A stretch of 64,000 nt of DNA from Nannocystis exedens (lineage in GTDB: Bacteria; Myxococcota_A; Polyangia; Nannocystales; Nannocystaceae). This document shows positions 37,317 to 46,655 of this stretch, one piece after another. The stretch lies in the NCBI RefSeq assembly GCF_002343915.1, contig NZ_NETK01000001.1, positions 3,668,001-3,732,000 of the forward strand, read 5' to 3'. The stretch's first letter is position 1. Every line of letters starts with the position of its first letter. Both the position numbers and the translations under genes were made by a program. The notes under the pieces are model-generated. The model was not told the origin of the DNA. It ran no database searches and was given only the letters and a program-made list of their open reading frames with translations.

Positions 37317-37380
37317 CATGTCCTCGGGGACATGAGCGATCAGGCGGCGCCGCGACTCGGTGGACATGTCCTCGGGGACA
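37317..37380. repeat. Two dyad copies after the DUF4291 stop
   Basis: CATGTCC-TCGG-GGACATG at 37317-37334 and TGTCC-TCGG-GGACA at 37367-37380 share the spacer TCGG. They lie in the gap between convergent genes (stops at 37312 and 37448), where hairpins could mark transcript ends on both strands. Confidence 0.9.
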
Positions 37381-37447
37381 GCCTTCGCGCGCCCGCCTGC
37401 CGGCCGATTCGCGGCCCTCGCCCCGCGCGGCGGGCCGCCGCCGAAAC

Positions 37448-38221
37448 TCACCGGAACGACGTCAGCGTGCGGCCGCCGTCGATCGTGTGCAGCCCGCCGG
37501 TGATCCAGCCGGCCTCGTCGCTGACGAGGAACGCCGCGAGCGCGGCGATCTCCTCCGGCTGGCCGGGGCGGCCGAGCGGGTGCGTCGACTTGGCGCGCTC
37601 GAGGAACGCCGCGTAGTCGGCGACCGCGCCGGTGGCGGTGTGCAGCTCGCTGACGACCACGCCCGGGCAGATCGCGTTGACCCGGACCCCGCGCGGCGCC
37701 AGCTCGAGCGCGAGGCACTGCGTGAGCATGTCGAGCGCCGCCTTGCTGACGCAGTACGACAGGATCGTCGGGTACGGGCGCAGGCCGGCGATGCTCGACA
37801 GGTTGACGATCGACGGGCCGCGGCCGTGGACCAGCGAGGGGGCTGCCCTTCGGGTCAGGTCGTAGACCGCCTCGAGGTTCGCGTCCATGATCCGGCGCCA
37901 CTCGTCGGGCTTCGGGCTGTCGAGGATCGAGTCGTTGCCGATCACCCCGGCGGCGTTGACCAGCACGTCGAGGCCGCCGAGGCCCTGCAGCGCCTCGTTG
38001 ACGGCGCGCTCGTTGTCCTCGCCGCGGGTGTGCTCGGCGGCGATCGCCACCACCTCGACGCCGGCCGCCCGCGCCCGCTCGGCGGTCTCCTTCAGCCGCT
38101 CGAGCCGCCGCCCGGTGATCGCCAGGTTCGCGCCCTCCTCGGCGAACCGCAGGGCGATGGCTCGCCCGATCCCGCTGGTCGCGCCCGTGACCAGCGCCCG
38201 CTTGCCCGTGAGTCGCTTCAT
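37448..38221 (-). CDS. Short-chain dehydrogenase/reductase
   Basis: 257 aa from ATG 38221. The nucleotide-binding motif TGATSGIG, VNAAGV, and the catalytic triad Ser (VNLSSIAG), Tyr and Lys (SYCVSKAAL) are present, with PEEIAALAAFLVSDEAGWIT and HTIDGG at the end, the classic SDR pattern. Arg after the Gly motif (ITGRRLERL) suggests NADP(H). A TAGCTT box ends 7 bases before the ATG on this strand, so the transcript is probably leaderless. A degenerate dyad is at 37844-37857. Confidence 0.95.
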   Translation of the reverse strand: MKRLTGKRALVTGATSGIGRAIALRFAEEGANLAITGRRLERLKETAERARAAGVEVVAIAAEHTRGEDNERAVNEALQGLGGLDVLVNAAGVIGNDSILDSPKPDEWRRIMDANLEAVYDLTRRAAPSLVHGRGPSIVNLSSIAGLRPYPTILSYCVSKAALDMLTQCLALELAPRGVRVNAICPGVVVSELHTATGAVADYAAFLERAKSTHPLGRPGQPEEIAALAAFLVSDEAGWITGGLHTIDGGRTLTSFR

Positions 38222-38234
38222 CGCCGCGAAGCTA

Positions 38235-39893
38235 TCACATCGTGAACGTGTGCCGGTGCGTCGACTTGGCCCGCGTCGGCCGCAGCAGCGCCGTCTTGAC
38301 CACCCGCGCGACGCAGTTGCCGAGCGTGCTGCCGGCCTGCGATCCGGTCGGCTCGGCGCTCTTGACCGCGCCGTCGGCCCCCACCACCACCTGCACCGTG
38401 ACCTCCATCTTGCGCAGCGAGAACCGCGAGCACTCGAGCTTGACCCGCGCGCCGACCTTGTTCATCGCCGCCGCGAACTCGCCCGCCGTCAGCGGCCCGG
38501 GCCCGCTCTTCGGGCTCTTCGGCGCGGCGCGGACCGCCGGCTCGGCCTCGGTTTCGGTCTCCGCCTCGGCTCCGGTCTCGCTCCCCGGCTCGGCCGTCGT
38601 CTCGGCCGCCGGTTCGCCCGCCGGCCCCGCCGGCTCGCGCGCCTGGGGTGCCGCCTCCACCGGCGGCTCGGCGACCGGCGCCACTTTCGGCGCCTCGGCG
38701 ACCGGCGCCGCTTTCGGCGCCTCGTTGACCGGCGCCGCCGGCAGCGCCGGCAGCACCGGCGCCGCCGCGATCACCGGCGCGGTCGCGACGGCCTGGGTCA
38801 CCTGTTCTTTCGTATAAAACCTTTTGGCCATGGTCCAAAGGACAGCCGAGAACACCAGCAGGATCGCGGCGCCGACGGCGATCGCCACGCGCGGGCGGAT
38901 CCCGCTCGGCTCGGGCTCGGGCGGCGGCGGCAGCGGCGGCGGCGGCGGCGCGAGGGCGGCGTCGGCCTCGGCGATCGCGGCCCGCAGGGCGGCCGAGAAC
39001 TCGCCGATCGTGGCGTAGCGCTGGTCGCGGTCCTTGGCGAGGGCGCGCAGGACCACGTAGTCGACGGCCTCGGGGATCTGCGCGGCCGGCCGGGCCTGCG
39101 ACGGCGGCTGCGGCTGCTGCATCAGGTGGGCGGTGAGCGTCGACATGAAGCTCTCGCCGGCGAACGGCAGCTTGCCGACCAGCAGGTCGTAGAACATCAC
39201 CCCGACGGCGTAGATGTCGACGCGCGCGTCCGGCTTGAGCCCGCGGATCAGCTCGGGCGCGACGTACTCGGGCGTGCCGAGCAGGCCGCTGCCCGCGCTC
39301 GACGGCCGCTCGACGTCGCTGTCCTCGATGATCTTGGCGATCCCGAAGTCCAGCACCTTGATGAAGTCGGGGTCGTTGCCGCGGCGGATCCGGAAGCAGT
39401 TCTCCGGCTTCATGTCGCGGTGGATGATGCCCTGCGCGTGCGCGGCCTCCAGCGCCGCGGCGATCTGCAGCACGATCGCCGCCGCCCGCCGCCACGGCAG
39501 CGCGCCCTCGCGTTCGCTGGTGCTCGAGAGGTCCTCGCCTTCGAGGTACTCCATGACGAGGAACACCAGCCCGTCGCCGGTCGAGCCGAAGTCGGTGATG
39601 TCGACCACGTTCTCGTGGCGGATCTTCGAGGCCGCCCGCGCCTCGTTCAAGAAGCGCTCGACCTCGGTGCGTCGCTCGCTGTGGGCCGCGTCGAGCACCT
39701 TGACCGCGACCGGCTTGCGGATCACGACGTGCTCGGCGCGGTACACCGTGCCCATGCCGCCGTGGCCGATCACCCGCTCGAGCCTGTAGCGGTCGGCCAG
39801 CGTGTGGCCGAGCAGCGGGTCCGGCCCGTCGGCGGGCCACATCCCGCGACCGGAGCCGCTCGACTTGCGCGGGCGGAAAGAACGCGAAGCCAT
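38235..39893 (-). CDS. Ser/Thr protein kinase with extracytoplasmic AgmX/TonB-like C-terminal domain
   Basis: 552 aa from ATG 39893. The kinase domain of about 36-300 has IGHGGMGTVY, Lys65 (VAVKVLD), HRDMKPEN, LDFGIAK and LGTPEYVAPE. A membrane segment at about 333-355 (VAIAVGAAILLVFSAVLW) is followed by a long Ala/Pro/Glu linker (about 370-465). The C-terminal 85 residues form an AgmX-like domain with ECSRFSLRKMEVTVQVVVGA, DGAVKSAEP and NCVARVVKTALLRP. The outer domain may sense or bind an envelope partner while the inner domain phosphorylates. TATGCT lies 11 bases before the ATG. Confidence 0.93.
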   Translation of the reverse strand: MASRSFRPRKSSGSGRGMWPADGPDPLLGHTLADRYRLERVIGHGGMGTVYRAEHVVIRKPVAVKVLDAAHSERRTEVERFLNEARAASKIRHENVVDITDFGSTGDGLVFLVMEYLEGEDLSSTSEREGALPWRRAAAIVLQIAAALEAAHAQGIIHRDMKPENCFRIRRGNDPDFIKVLDFGIAKIIEDSDVERPSSAGSGLLGTPEYVAPELIRGLKPDARVDIYAVGVMFYDLLVGKLPFAGESFMSTLTAHLMQQPQPPSQARPAAQIPEAVDYVVLRALAKDRDQRYATIGEFSAALRAAIAEADAALAPPPPPLPPPPEPEPSGIRPRVAIAVGAAILLVFSAVLWTMAKRFYTKEQVTQAVATAPVIAAAPVLPALPAAPVNEAPKAAPVAEAPKVAPVAEPPVEAAPQAREPAGPAGEPAAETTAEPGSETGAEAETETEAEPAVRAAPKSPKSGPGPLTAGEFAAAMNKVGARVKLECSRFSLRKMEVTVQVVVGADGAVKSAEPTGSQAGSTLGNCVARVVKTALLRPTRAKSTHRHTFTM

Positions 39894-39962
39894 CGGGCCG
39901 GCCCAGCATAGCGGAAGTCGCCCCGCCGCGATCCTCGCGGCTCGCGCGTGAAGCAGGGCTCA

Positions 39963-39998
39963 TCTGTCCCGAGGGACAGAAATTTCCCGAGGGGACGG
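39963..39998. repeat. Exact dyad plus adjoining half-copy
   Basis: TCTGTCC-CGAG-GGACAGA (arms of 7) at 39963-39980, followed directly by AATTTCC-CGAG-GGGACGG, a second partial copy with the same spacer. It lies in the 120-bp gap between minus-strand genes. Confidence 0.85.
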
Positions 39999-40013
39999 AG
40001 CGTCGCGCGGCGG

Positions 40014-40961
40014 TCAGAACCGCCAGCGCAGCGCCGCGCCGCCGCCCGACGGCGAGGCCAGCGGCCACAGGGCGACGGCCGCCGGCTCGGGCGCGGACGG
40101 CCGCCCGGCCCCCTGCTTCGCGCGCACCCCGACCACCAGCAGGGCAATTCCGGCGCCGAGCGCCAGCGAGCCGAACACGCCGCCGACCACCGCCATCGCG
40201 TTGTCGCCGCGACCGCGCCGCTCGAGCTCGGTCAGCTGCGGGTCGTCGGGCATCAGCTCCGGCATCGCCTGGACCAGCGCGGCGCCGTCGGTTTCGGTGC
40301 GCTGGCCGCGGACCATGCCGCCGACCATCAGCCCGAGCAGCGCCAGCCCGACCCCGGCCGTCACGCCGCCGGCGATCAGCAGCTTGTTCGGGTGGCGCGG
40401 CCGGTCCGGCACGTCGCTCGGCGCGGGCGGCGGCGGCTCCTCCTCCGGCACCCGCGGCAGCTCGAGCGCGGCGCAGTCGAGGTCGGCCTCGCGGGCCTTG
40501 GCGGTCAGGAAGTCCTTCCGGACCTCCTCGCGCAGCCCGGTCGCCTTGACCATGTCGGGCGACTTGCGGCCGCGCTTGCGCTCCTGCTCGGTCTCGATGA
40601 AGTCGGCCAGCGCCCGGTCGGCGGCGCACAGGTGCGCGGCCGGGTGCTCGTTGCCGCGACGCTCGCCGCCGGCCGTGTAGGCGCCGCGGTGGGCGTCGAC
40701 CAGGTCGAACAGCACCGCCGCCCGCAGCTCGCGCTGGCTGACGGAGATCTGGGAGTACGCCGCCGCGAACTCGCGCGCGGCCGCGGGGAAGCGGCCGGCG
40801 TCGCGCTCGGCCAGGCCGCGGTCGTAGGCGCTCTGGGCGGCCTCGGAGATCGGCGCCGGCTCGGCGGCCGTCGCGAGTCGCGTCGGCCCCGCCAGCGCCG
40901 CGGCGACGACCACCCCGCACCAGCGGGCGCGCGAACACGAGGTCGCCAGCGAGGTCAACAT
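40014..40961 (-). CDS. TPR-like exported protein with two membrane segments
   Basis: 315 aa from ATG 40961 (MLTSLATSCSRARW). A signal peptide ends near ATA. A TPR-like helical region at about 38-90 (SAYDRGLAERDAGRFPAAAR, EFAAAY) has a downstream Cys pair (LCAADRAL, LDCAALEL). A Pro-rich linker precedes two Gly/Ala-rich membrane segments (GGVTAGVGLALLGLMVGGM and VVGGVFGSLALGAGIALLVVG). The plan matches the proteins at 24024 and 29638, a recurring envelope-protein architecture in this window. Function unknown. Confidence 0.75.
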   Translation of the reverse strand: MLTSLATSCSRARWCGVVVAAALAGPTRLATAAEPAPISEAAQSAYDRGLAERDAGRFPAAAREFAAAYSQISVSQRELRAAVLFDLVDAHRGAYTAGGERRGNEHPAAHLCAADRALADFIETEQERKRGRKSPDMVKATGLREEVRKDFLTAKAREADLDCAALELPRVPEEEPPPPAPSDVPDRPRHPNKLLIAGGVTAGVGLALLGLMVGGMVRGQRTETDGAALVQAMPELMPDDPQLTELERRGRGDNAMAVVGGVFGSLALGAGIALLVVGVRAKQGAGRPSAPEPAAVALWPLASPSGGGAALRWRF

Positions 40962-41430
40962 GCGGAGGGGGCGGCGGCGCGGAAGCGCGCGGACGGACGC
41001 GGCGACGCGAGGATAGATCGCCGCCCGCAGGCGACACAAGCCGCGCCGAACGCCGACACCTCCGCGAGCGAACCCACGCGTCCCCGCGTTCGCCGGCGGC
41101 GCCCGGGGAATGCGAGGCGCCCAGCCTGTCCTTCGGGACAGGTGAACAGCGGGTCCCCTGGCGAGGCCGGTCGCACCGCGCTCGCGGTCGCAAGCCGCCC
41201 CGGCGTCCGCACCGGCTGCAGGCGCCGTCGTGCCGGTGCCGTGGCTCGCCGCGATGCTCCTCGCGGTCGGCGTGCTGCCGGCGGACCCGTCGCCGGTCGC
41301 CGAAATGCTGGACTCGCGCGGACACGCCGAGCCCGGGTCAGGGCGCACCGCTGCACCGCCGTCACCGGCCGCTGCATCTCGCGTGCGCCCTGCTCCGCCC
41401 CGGCGCCACGCGGCCAGGACGACTTTGTTT
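40962..41430. other. Gene-free stretch with one perfect dyad
   Basis: No frame has convincing codon bias or a start with a ribosome site. The only ordered feature is CCTGTCC-TTCG-GGACAGG at 41125-41142, whose UUCG loop would make an unusually stable RNA hairpin. It may hold the promoter of the minus-strand gene starting at 40961, but no clear -35/-10 pair is visible. Confidence 0.6.
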
Positions 41431-41997
41431 TCAGGCCCCGACGCTCATCACCGGCGCGCGGTGGGCGGCGCGGATGATCTCGTCGGCCGCGGCGGCGAGG
41501 ATCTCGGCGCGGCCGCGGCGGTCGAACGCGGCCACCGGCTTCATCGGGTCGTTGAGGCCGTAGAAGCTCGAGATCCGCACGCACTTGCGCTGTCCCGTGG
41601 TCGGGTCGTCGAACTGGTAGTCGACGAACGCGTCCATCGCCGGGCGCATGTAGAGGCACTGCACCGCGGCGCGCGGGTGGGGTTGCGAGGCCAGCAGGGC
41701 CGGCAGGCGGTGCTCGGTGATGAACGCCGAGGCGAGGAAGCCCGGCGAGATCAGCAGCACCGTCACGCGCGCCCCCGCGAGGGCCCGGCGCAGCTCGTGG
41801 GCGGCCCCGGCGACGCGCAGGTCGTCCCAGAGGTCGAGCATCCACGCCTTCTGTAGCGGCTTCAGGTGGACCTGCAGCTCGCCGAGGAGATCGCGCTCGC
41901 GGTGGCTGTAGGCGACGACGACCCCGGTCCGGACCGGCTGCGCCTGCTCGCGGGGCGAAGACGACGTCGAGGTGGCAATGACCGACGGCCCGCTCAT
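41431..41997 (-). CDS. Stand-alone TIR-domain protein
   Basis: 188 aa from ATG 41997. Residues of about 24-140 fit the TIR fold: VVVAYSHRERDLLGELQVHL (first strand and loop), WMLDLWDDLRVAGAAHELRR, then VTVLLISPGFLASAFITEHR. Glu95 sits where NAD-cleaving TIR domains have their catalytic Glu, after SPxFLxS. TIR proteins in bacteria often act in anti-phage defence or as NADases, but a partner gene is not obvious here: the divergent neighbour is a lipoprotein. The C-terminal 50 residues (FVDYQFDDPTTG, SSFYGLNDPMKP) are not assigned. Confidence 0.8.
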   Translation of the reverse strand: MSGPSVIATSTSSSPREQAQPVRTGVVVAYSHRERDLLGELQVHLKPLQKAWMLDLWDDLRVAGAAHELRRALAGARVTVLLISPGFLASAFITEHRLPALLASQPHPRAAVQCLYMRPAMDAFVDYQFDDPTTGQRKCVRISSFYGLNDPMKPVAAFDRRGRAEILAAAADEIIRAAHRAPVMSVGA

Positions 41998-42023
41998 ACC
42001 GGCTCCCTTCTAACAGATTCCGC

Positions 42024-42029
42024 TACACT
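42024..42029 (+). promoter_or_regulatory. Putative -10 box of the lipoprotein gene
   Basis: TACACT ends 7 bases before ATG 42037, in the 39-bp space between divergent starts. A good -35 is not visible. Confidence 0.35.
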
Positions 42030-42036
42030 TTCGCGC

Positions 42037-42576
42037 ATGCCCCTGCGGTCTGTCCCCTGCGCCCTGTCCGTCCTGACCCTCGCGCTCGTCGCCTGCGGTC
42101 CTTCGCCCGAAGCGTCGAGGGCGAAGCCGACAGCCGAATCTGTGAAGTCGACTACGCCTGAGGCAGCACCTGCGACGCCGACACCGGCGCCGACGGAGCC
42201 ACCGGGGGGCCCGCAGCTCTCGATCAATGCGCCGGCGTCCTCGGTGCCCGACCCGCCGTGGTTCTCGCCGGCGCTGCTGCCGGGGACGACGGTGACGAAG
42301 AAGGGGCGCTCGCCCACCGATGACCAGGGCCGCTTCACCGCTCAGATTCTGTTCGCGTTTCCGGCCGGCGCCACCTTGAAAGACTGCGTCGATCCGCTGG
42401 CCGCGGCGCTGGCGAAGATCGTGCCCACCGTGCAGCGCGAGGAGAAGGAAGGGCGCGTGACGCTGACCGGCGACACCCCCGAGCAGCACGTCATGTTCAT
42501 GTGCGGCGACGCCAAGGGCACGCTGACCGCCTTCGTCAGCTACCGCTGGACGCAACCTCCGCCGGCCGCGCCATAG
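42037..42576 (+). CDS. Small lipoprotein of unknown function
   Basis: 179 aa from ATG 42037. Lipobox ALVAC gives Cys20, then a Pro/Ala/Thr linker to about residue 60. The remaining domain reads FTAQILFAFPAGATLKDCVD, LAAALAKIVPTVQREE, RVTLTGDTPEQHVMFMCGDA and TLTAFVSYRW. It carries two Cys that could pair. It is divergent from the TIR gene with starts only 39 bases apart, so shared regulation is possible. Family not recognised. Confidence 0.75.
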   Translation: MPLRSVPCALSVLTLALVACGPSPEASRAKPTAESVKSTTPEAAPATPTPAPTEPPGGPQLSINAPASSVPDPPWFSPALLPGTTVTKKGRSPTDDQGRFTAQILFAFPAGATLKDCVDPLAAALAKIVPTVQREEKEGRVTLTGDTPEQHVMFMCGDAKGTLTAFVSYRWTQPPPAAP

Positions 42577-42747
42577 GGCGAGCAGGCTTCCGCTCGCCGG
42601 CCGCGGGGCTCGTCGGCCGCGAAGCTCACGGCGTGAGCGCCGGGTGTCCGGCCCCGCCTTCGCACGAGCGAGGGATGGCCTGCCCTCGCATCGTCGCGCG
42701 AGCGAGGTCGACCTGCCCCGGGCGTGCCGCTCGCGACCCCGCGGGCC

Positions 42748-43692
42748 TTACTTCTTCTTGTGGCCCGCGCGCCGCTGCTCCCGCGCGCGCTCCTTTTGAA
42801 ACTTCTTGGCGGCCGGGTTGTTGCGGTTGGCCTTCGGGGCCGGTTGGCCGTCGGGGGCGAAGCGCGGCGGCGTCTCGCCGACCTCGGGGATCGTCTGCCC
42901 CTCGCAGAACTGCAGCATCTGCAGCAGGCCGGCGTTGAGGAACGGCGCCACGCCGAGCATCATCCGCTTCTCGATCTGCATCAACGCCACCTGCTGGCGC
43001 ACCGGCAGGCGGATGTTGCGGGCGACCACCTTGTCGAAGCCCGGCTCGCGCGGGTCGGAGCCGCTGGGGTCGCTGACCACGAAGTGCATGCGGCACGCGT
43101 TGGGGCGCGCCTCCCAGGCGCGGCAGCGGTGGGTCTGCGGGTCGAGCAGCGGGCACAGGTCGCCGCGCCTGGCGAAGGCCAGCCGGCCCTCCTCGACCGC
43201 GGCGTCGGTCATCGCGATCTTCTCCGGGTCCTTGCCGGTGTGGCGCTGCTGGATCTCCTTGAACTGGGCCTCGCCGAGCTCGGCCAGGCGCTTGGCGACC
43301 TCGGCGAAGTCGCGCCACGGGCGGATCGTGCGGTAGATCAGCAGCGCCTCGACGCCGCTGACGCCGACCGGCTGCTCGTAGCAGCAGCGGAACCCCTCCG
43401 GCGTGCCGGGGCGCGCGGCTGTCCCCAAGTTCATGTGCTTTGCGACAGCCTCGACGTAGGCGTCGTAGGCGGCGACGAGGCGGGCGGCGGCGGCGTAGAA
43501 GCCCTTGGGGGCGCGCTTGTTCAGGGCGATGTCGGCGAGCCCGGGGAGGGCGGCGATCTCGTCGAGGGCGGCCTGGATGGCCGCGACTTGCGGCTCGGTG
43601 GCCTTGCGAACTGCCCGCGGGATGCGGGTGATCTGGTCGCGCGGCATTTTCGGCCGGCGCCCGAGGAGCCGCTTGAAGAGAGCCAGGACCAT
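42748..43692 (-). CDS. YkgJ-type Cys-cluster protein
   Basis: 314 aa from ATG 43692. Paired Cys in FRCCYEQP, then [20 protein letters not shown] followed by CRMHF give the Cys pattern of the YkgJ/UPF0153 family, which likely binds a zinc or iron-sulfur centre. The C-terminal 50 residues are Lys/Arg/Asn-rich ([17 protein letters not shown]), probably nucleic-acid or membrane contacting. Between the two Cys groups the coding DNA contains overlapping degenerate dyads (43420-43447) that place odd A/T-rich codons at KHMNLG. The reaction is unknown. Confidence 0.85.
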   Translation of the reverse strand: MVLALFKRLLGRRPKMPRDQITRIPRAVRKATEPQVAAIQAALDEIAALPGLADIALNKRAPKGFYAAAARLVAAYDAYVEAVAKHMNLGTAARPGTPEGFRCCYEQPVGVSGVEALLIYRTIRPWRDFAEVAKRLAELGEAQFKEIQQRHTGKDPEKIAMTDAAVEEGRLAFARRGDLCPLLDPQTHRCRAWEARPNACRMHFVVSDPSGSDPREPGFDKVVARNIRLPVRQQVALMQIEKRMMLGVAPFLNAGLLQMLQFCEGQTIPEVGETPPRFAPDGQPAPKANRNNPAAKKFQKERAREQRRAGHKKK

Positions 43693-43753
43693 GAGGCGGC
43701 GACTTCTTAGCAGAGGGGCAGAGCTTTTTCACGGGCGTGCGCCTGCGGCCCGG

Positions 43754-43782
43754 TTGCACCGCCTGGCTTGCGCGGTTAGCGT
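43754..43782 (+). promoter_or_regulatory. Putative promoter of the lipoprotein at 43791
   Basis: TTGCAC, 17 bases, TAGCGT. The -10 ends 8 bases before ATG 43791, predicting a leaderless transcript. Confidence 0.55.
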
Positions 43783-43790
43783 TGCCGCCG

Positions 43791-44693
43791 ATGTCGACCC
43801 CACGCCACCTGCTCCGCCGTTCTGCGGTCTTCGCCCTGTTCGTCGCGCTCGCCTCGTCCCCGCTCGCCTGCAAAAAGGGCGCCGACACGGCCGGTCCCGA
43901 CGCCGCGGGCGGCTCCGGCGACCAGGCCGCAGGCACGGAGCTGCGCTACAAGGCCGGCCCGTACAAGCTGCGGGCGGACGTCAAGTTCAGCTTCAAGGCC
44001 ACCTCGCCGCAGGGCGTCAACGAGGCTGCGGGCGACCTCTCGGGCCTGCTCGACGTGACCGACGCCGGCGGCAAGCTCAAGGTCGGCCTGTCGGTGACCG
44101 AGGTCCGCGACTTCGTGCTCGGCAAGGACATGCTGCCGCCGCCCAAGGAGGGCGAGACCCCGGTCGACCCCAAGACCGCGGTCCAGGGCTTCACCGGCGC
44201 CTTCGTCGCCGACATGCGCGGCGAGCTCGACGAGGCCGGCACCAAGGCGCTGCCGGAGACGGCGGCGGCCAAGGAGAAGAAGGGCGTCGAGGCCGCCGTG
44301 GCCGGCTTCGCCACCGGCGTGCTCGGCCTGCCCGAGCTGCCGAAGGTCGCGCTGGTCGAGGGCAAGACGGTCGAGACCAACGAGCGCAAGGACGAGAACC
44401 TGCAGGGCCTGGTGATCCCGGTCGACACCGCCAGCAAGTTCACGTTGCTGAAGATCGACAGCTCCTCGGGCAAGCGGATCGCCGAGATCAAGTACGAGTC
44501 GGAGTCGTCCGGCGCCGTCGAGCAGGGCAAGCAGATGATCACCCTCGACGTCGCCGCCGAGGGCACCGTCCTGTTCGACCTCGACGACCAGCTGCCCGTC
44601 CGCCGCACCTCGTCGTCGACGACCAACATCTCCGCCGGCCAGATGGGCTTCGAGATCGTCAACACCATCGACACCACCTTCACGCGCGCCTGA
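43791..44693 (+). CDS. Lipoprotein of unknown function
   Basis: 300 aa from ATG 43791 ([16 protein letters not shown]). Lipobox SPLAC gives Cys27. The mature part is beta-rich: [55 protein letters not shown] and [20 protein letters not shown]. This pattern resembles large beta-barrel-like lipid- or ligand-binding envelope lipoproteins. It has only the lipid Cys, so disulfides are not expected. No named family is recognised. A good promoter lies immediately upstream. Confidence 0.8.
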   Translation: MSTPRHLLRRSAVFALFVALASSPLACKKGADTAGPDAAGGSGDQAAGTELRYKAGPYKLRADVKFSFKATSPQGVNEAAGDLSGLLDVTDAGGKLKVGLSVTEVRDFVLGKDMLPPPKEGETPVDPKTAVQGFTGAFVADMRGELDEAGTKALPETAAAKEKKGVEAAVAGFATGVLGLPELPKVALVEGKTVETNERKDENLQGLVIPVDTASKFTLLKIDSSSGKRIAEIKYESESSGAVEQGKQMITLDVAAEGTVLFDLDDQLPVRRTSSSTTNISAGQMGFEIVNTIDTTFTRA

Positions 44694-44779
44694 GCCCTCC
44701 TCGAGGTCGTCCTTGCGACCGGCCTCGACCTTCTGCGCTCGGCATGACCGCGCGCGTCCGTCACTCCTCCGAGGTCGCC

Positions 44780-45487
44780 ATGACCGAGCCCATGCGCGCC
44801 GTCGTCCTCCTCAGCGGCGGCCTCGACTCGACCACCGTGCTCGCGCTCGCCGCCGCCGAGGGCCGCGAGACCTACGCCCTCAGCTTCCGCTACGGCCAGC
44901 GCCACGAGGTCGAGCTCGCCAGCGCCGCGCGCCAGGCGGCGCGCTTCGGCGCCCGCGCCCACGAGGTCGTCGACCTGGCCCACCTCGGCCGCCTGGTCGC
45001 CGCCGGCACCTCGCTGCTGCGGGCCAGCAGCGAAGCTGTCCCCAAGGACAGCGAGCCCGCCGCCGGCGCGATCCCCAGCACCTACGTGCCGGCGCGCAAC
45101 ACCCTGTTCCTCGCCTACGCGCTCGGCTGGGCCGAGGTCCTCGGGGCCGCGGAGATCTGGGTCGGCGTCAACGCCGTCGACTACTCCGGCTACCCCGACT
45201 GCCGCCCGCAGTTCCTGGCCGCGTTCGAGCGCCTCGCCGCCGAGGCCACCCGCGCCGGCGTCGAGGGCAAGCCGCTGCGCGTACGCGCCCCGCTGATCAG
45301 CTGGTCGAAGAGCCAGATCGTCCAGGCCGGCCTGGCCGCCGGCGTCGACTACGCCGACACCGTGTCCTGCTACGACCCCGCCGTGGAGGGCGACCGCCCG
45401 CGCGCCTGCGGCCGCTGCGACAGCTGCCGCCTGCGCCGCGACGGCTTCGCCGCCGCCGGCGTGCCCGACCCGACCCGCTACGCGTGA
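44780..45487 (+). CDS. queC: 7-cyano-7-deazaguanine synthase
   Basis: 235 aa from ATG 44780, with a GAGG about 8 bases upstream. The PP-loop [16 protein letters not shown] binds [39 protein letters not shown] and [18 protein letters not shown] are family-specific. The Zn ligands [20 protein letters not shown] are complete. QueC makes preQ0, the precursor of queuosine in tRNA and of deazaguanine DNA modifications. No other queuosine gene is nearby. A perfect dyad (45035-45052) codes AVPKDS in a loop where the family is variable. Confidence 0.97.
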   Translation: MTEPMRAVVLLSGGLDSTTVLALAAAEGRETYALSFRYGQRHEVELASAARQAARFGARAHEVVDLAHLGRLVAAGTSLLRASSEAVPKDSEPAAGAIPSTYVPARNTLFLAYALGWAEVLGAAEIWVGVNAVDYSGYPDCRPQFLAAFERLAAEATRAGVEGKPLRVRAPLISWSKSQIVQAGLAAGVDYADTVSCYDPAVEGDRPRACGRCDSCRLRRDGFAAAGVPDPTRYA

Positions 45488-45499
45488 GCGCCGGCACCC

Positions 45500-45563
45500 G
45501 CCTGTCCGCGCGGACAGGCCCTCACGCGATCGCGCCCACCTGTCCCTCCGGACAGGTGGGCGC
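45500..45563. repeat. Two hairpins between convergent queC and the zinc-ribbon gene
   Basis: GCCTGTCC-GCGC-GGACAGGC at 45500-45519 and GCGCCCACCTGTCC-CTCC-GGACAGGTGGGCGC at 45532-45563 (14-bp perfect arms). Placed between convergent stops (45487 and 45587), they could serve as bidirectional transcript ends, though no U-tract follows on either strand. Confidence 0.9.
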
Positions 45564-45586
45564 CGCTCCACCCGAGCGCCCGGCGC

Positions 45587-46399
45587 TCAGAACTCGCGCA
45601 CGCCGGGGATGACGTCCTCGGCCGGCTTGGGCTTGCTGTTGTCCTCGTCCTTCTTCGCCTCGAAGGTGTTGTGGTCCTCGGGGAAGTGGCCGGACCAGTA
45701 CAGCAGGCGGCCGCACGACTCGCAGGCGGGGATCTCCCGGCCCTTGAGCAGGCGGGTGTACATGATGTGGGGGATGACCATCTTGCAGGCGGTGCAGCGC
45801 TCGCGGTGGGCGGCGACGAAGGCGACCCCGCCGAGGCGCTTGCGGATGCGCTCGTAGGAGGCGAGCGTCTCGCGGTCGATGTCCTTGACCAGGCGGGCGC
45901 GGACCTTCTTGGCCTTGTCGATCTGCTCGCCCAGGCGGGCCTGCTCCTCGCCGAGCTTGGCCTTCTCGGCCTCTGCGGTCTGGCGCAGCGCCTGCAGCTG
46001 CGCGTCCATCTTGGCGATCTGGGCCTCGGTCTTGTTGACCGCCTCTTGCAGCTTGCCGATCTCGCCGGTCCGGGTCTGGACCATGCGGCGGGTGGTCTCG
46101 AGCTCGCGCTGCTGCGCGGTCAGCTCGCGGGCGGTCTTGATCGCGCCGAGCTTGGCCTTGCTGCTGCGGATCAGGTCCTCTTCGTCGTGGAGCTGCATCT
46201 CCTGCCGCTGCTGGAACGACCGCGTGTCGTCGAGCTTGCTGCGCTCGGCCGAGAGCATCTGCTCGAGCTTGTGCAGGTCGGTGTCGAGGGTGGCGATCCG
46301 GCTGGGGATCTCCCTCAAGCGCCGCTCCATCAGGGTGAGGCGACGGTCCTGTCGCTGGAGCGTACGAAGGGCGGGGATTTGCGGGTGGATATCTGTCAT
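45587..46399 (-). CDS. Coiled-coil protein with C4 zinc ribbon
   Basis: 270 aa from ATG 46399 (MTDIHPQIPALRTLQRQ). Residues of about 10-180 are a long coiled coil rich in Glu, Lys, Arg and Gln. The C-terminal zinc ribbon has CTACK and CESCG, the C4 arrangement of the zf-RING_7/YbgI-like family. These proteins are widespread and poorly understood; nucleic-acid binding is often proposed. It lies 16 bases from the tRNA gene on the same strand. Confidence 0.88.
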   Translation of the reverse strand: MTDIHPQIPALRTLQRQDRRLTLMERRLREIPSRIATLDTDLHKLEQMLSAERSKLDDTRSFQQRQEMQLHDEEDLIRSSKAKLGAIKTARELTAQQRELETTRRMVQTRTGEIGKLQEAVNKTEAQIAKMDAQLQALRQTAEAEKAKLGEEQARLGEQIDKAKKVRARLVKDIDRETLASYERIRKRLGGVAFVAAHRERCTACKMVIPHIMYTRLLKGREIPACESCGRLLYWSGHFPEDHNTFEAKKDEDNSKPKPAEDVIPGVREF

Positions 46400-46410
46400 G
46401 GGGACGCCTG

Positions 46411-46488
<78 letters not shown>

Positions 46489-46640
46489 GTGCGACGCTGG
46501 GGGATCGTCATGTCCAGAGTAGGTAACGGAGGGCGGGGACGTCAAACTCGGCGGCATCGCGCGAACACCGCAGGCGCACCTTCCGCTGCTTGCGACGGCC
46601 GCCCCGGGGGCCCGCGCTGGGGCTGTTCGATGCATCGTGT

Positions 46641-46646
46641 TAGTCT
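46641..46646 (+). promoter_or_regulatory. Putative -10 box of the flippase gene
   Basis: TAGTCT ends 9 bases before GTG 46656. No convincing -35 is seen. Confidence 0.35.
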
Positions 46647-46655
46647 GCGCGACCC

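Noticed and set aside
40955-41845. Minus-strand open frame across 40962-41430
   Set aside because: Low-complexity Arg/Pro/Ala product without ribosome site or codon bias; it merely bridges two real genes.
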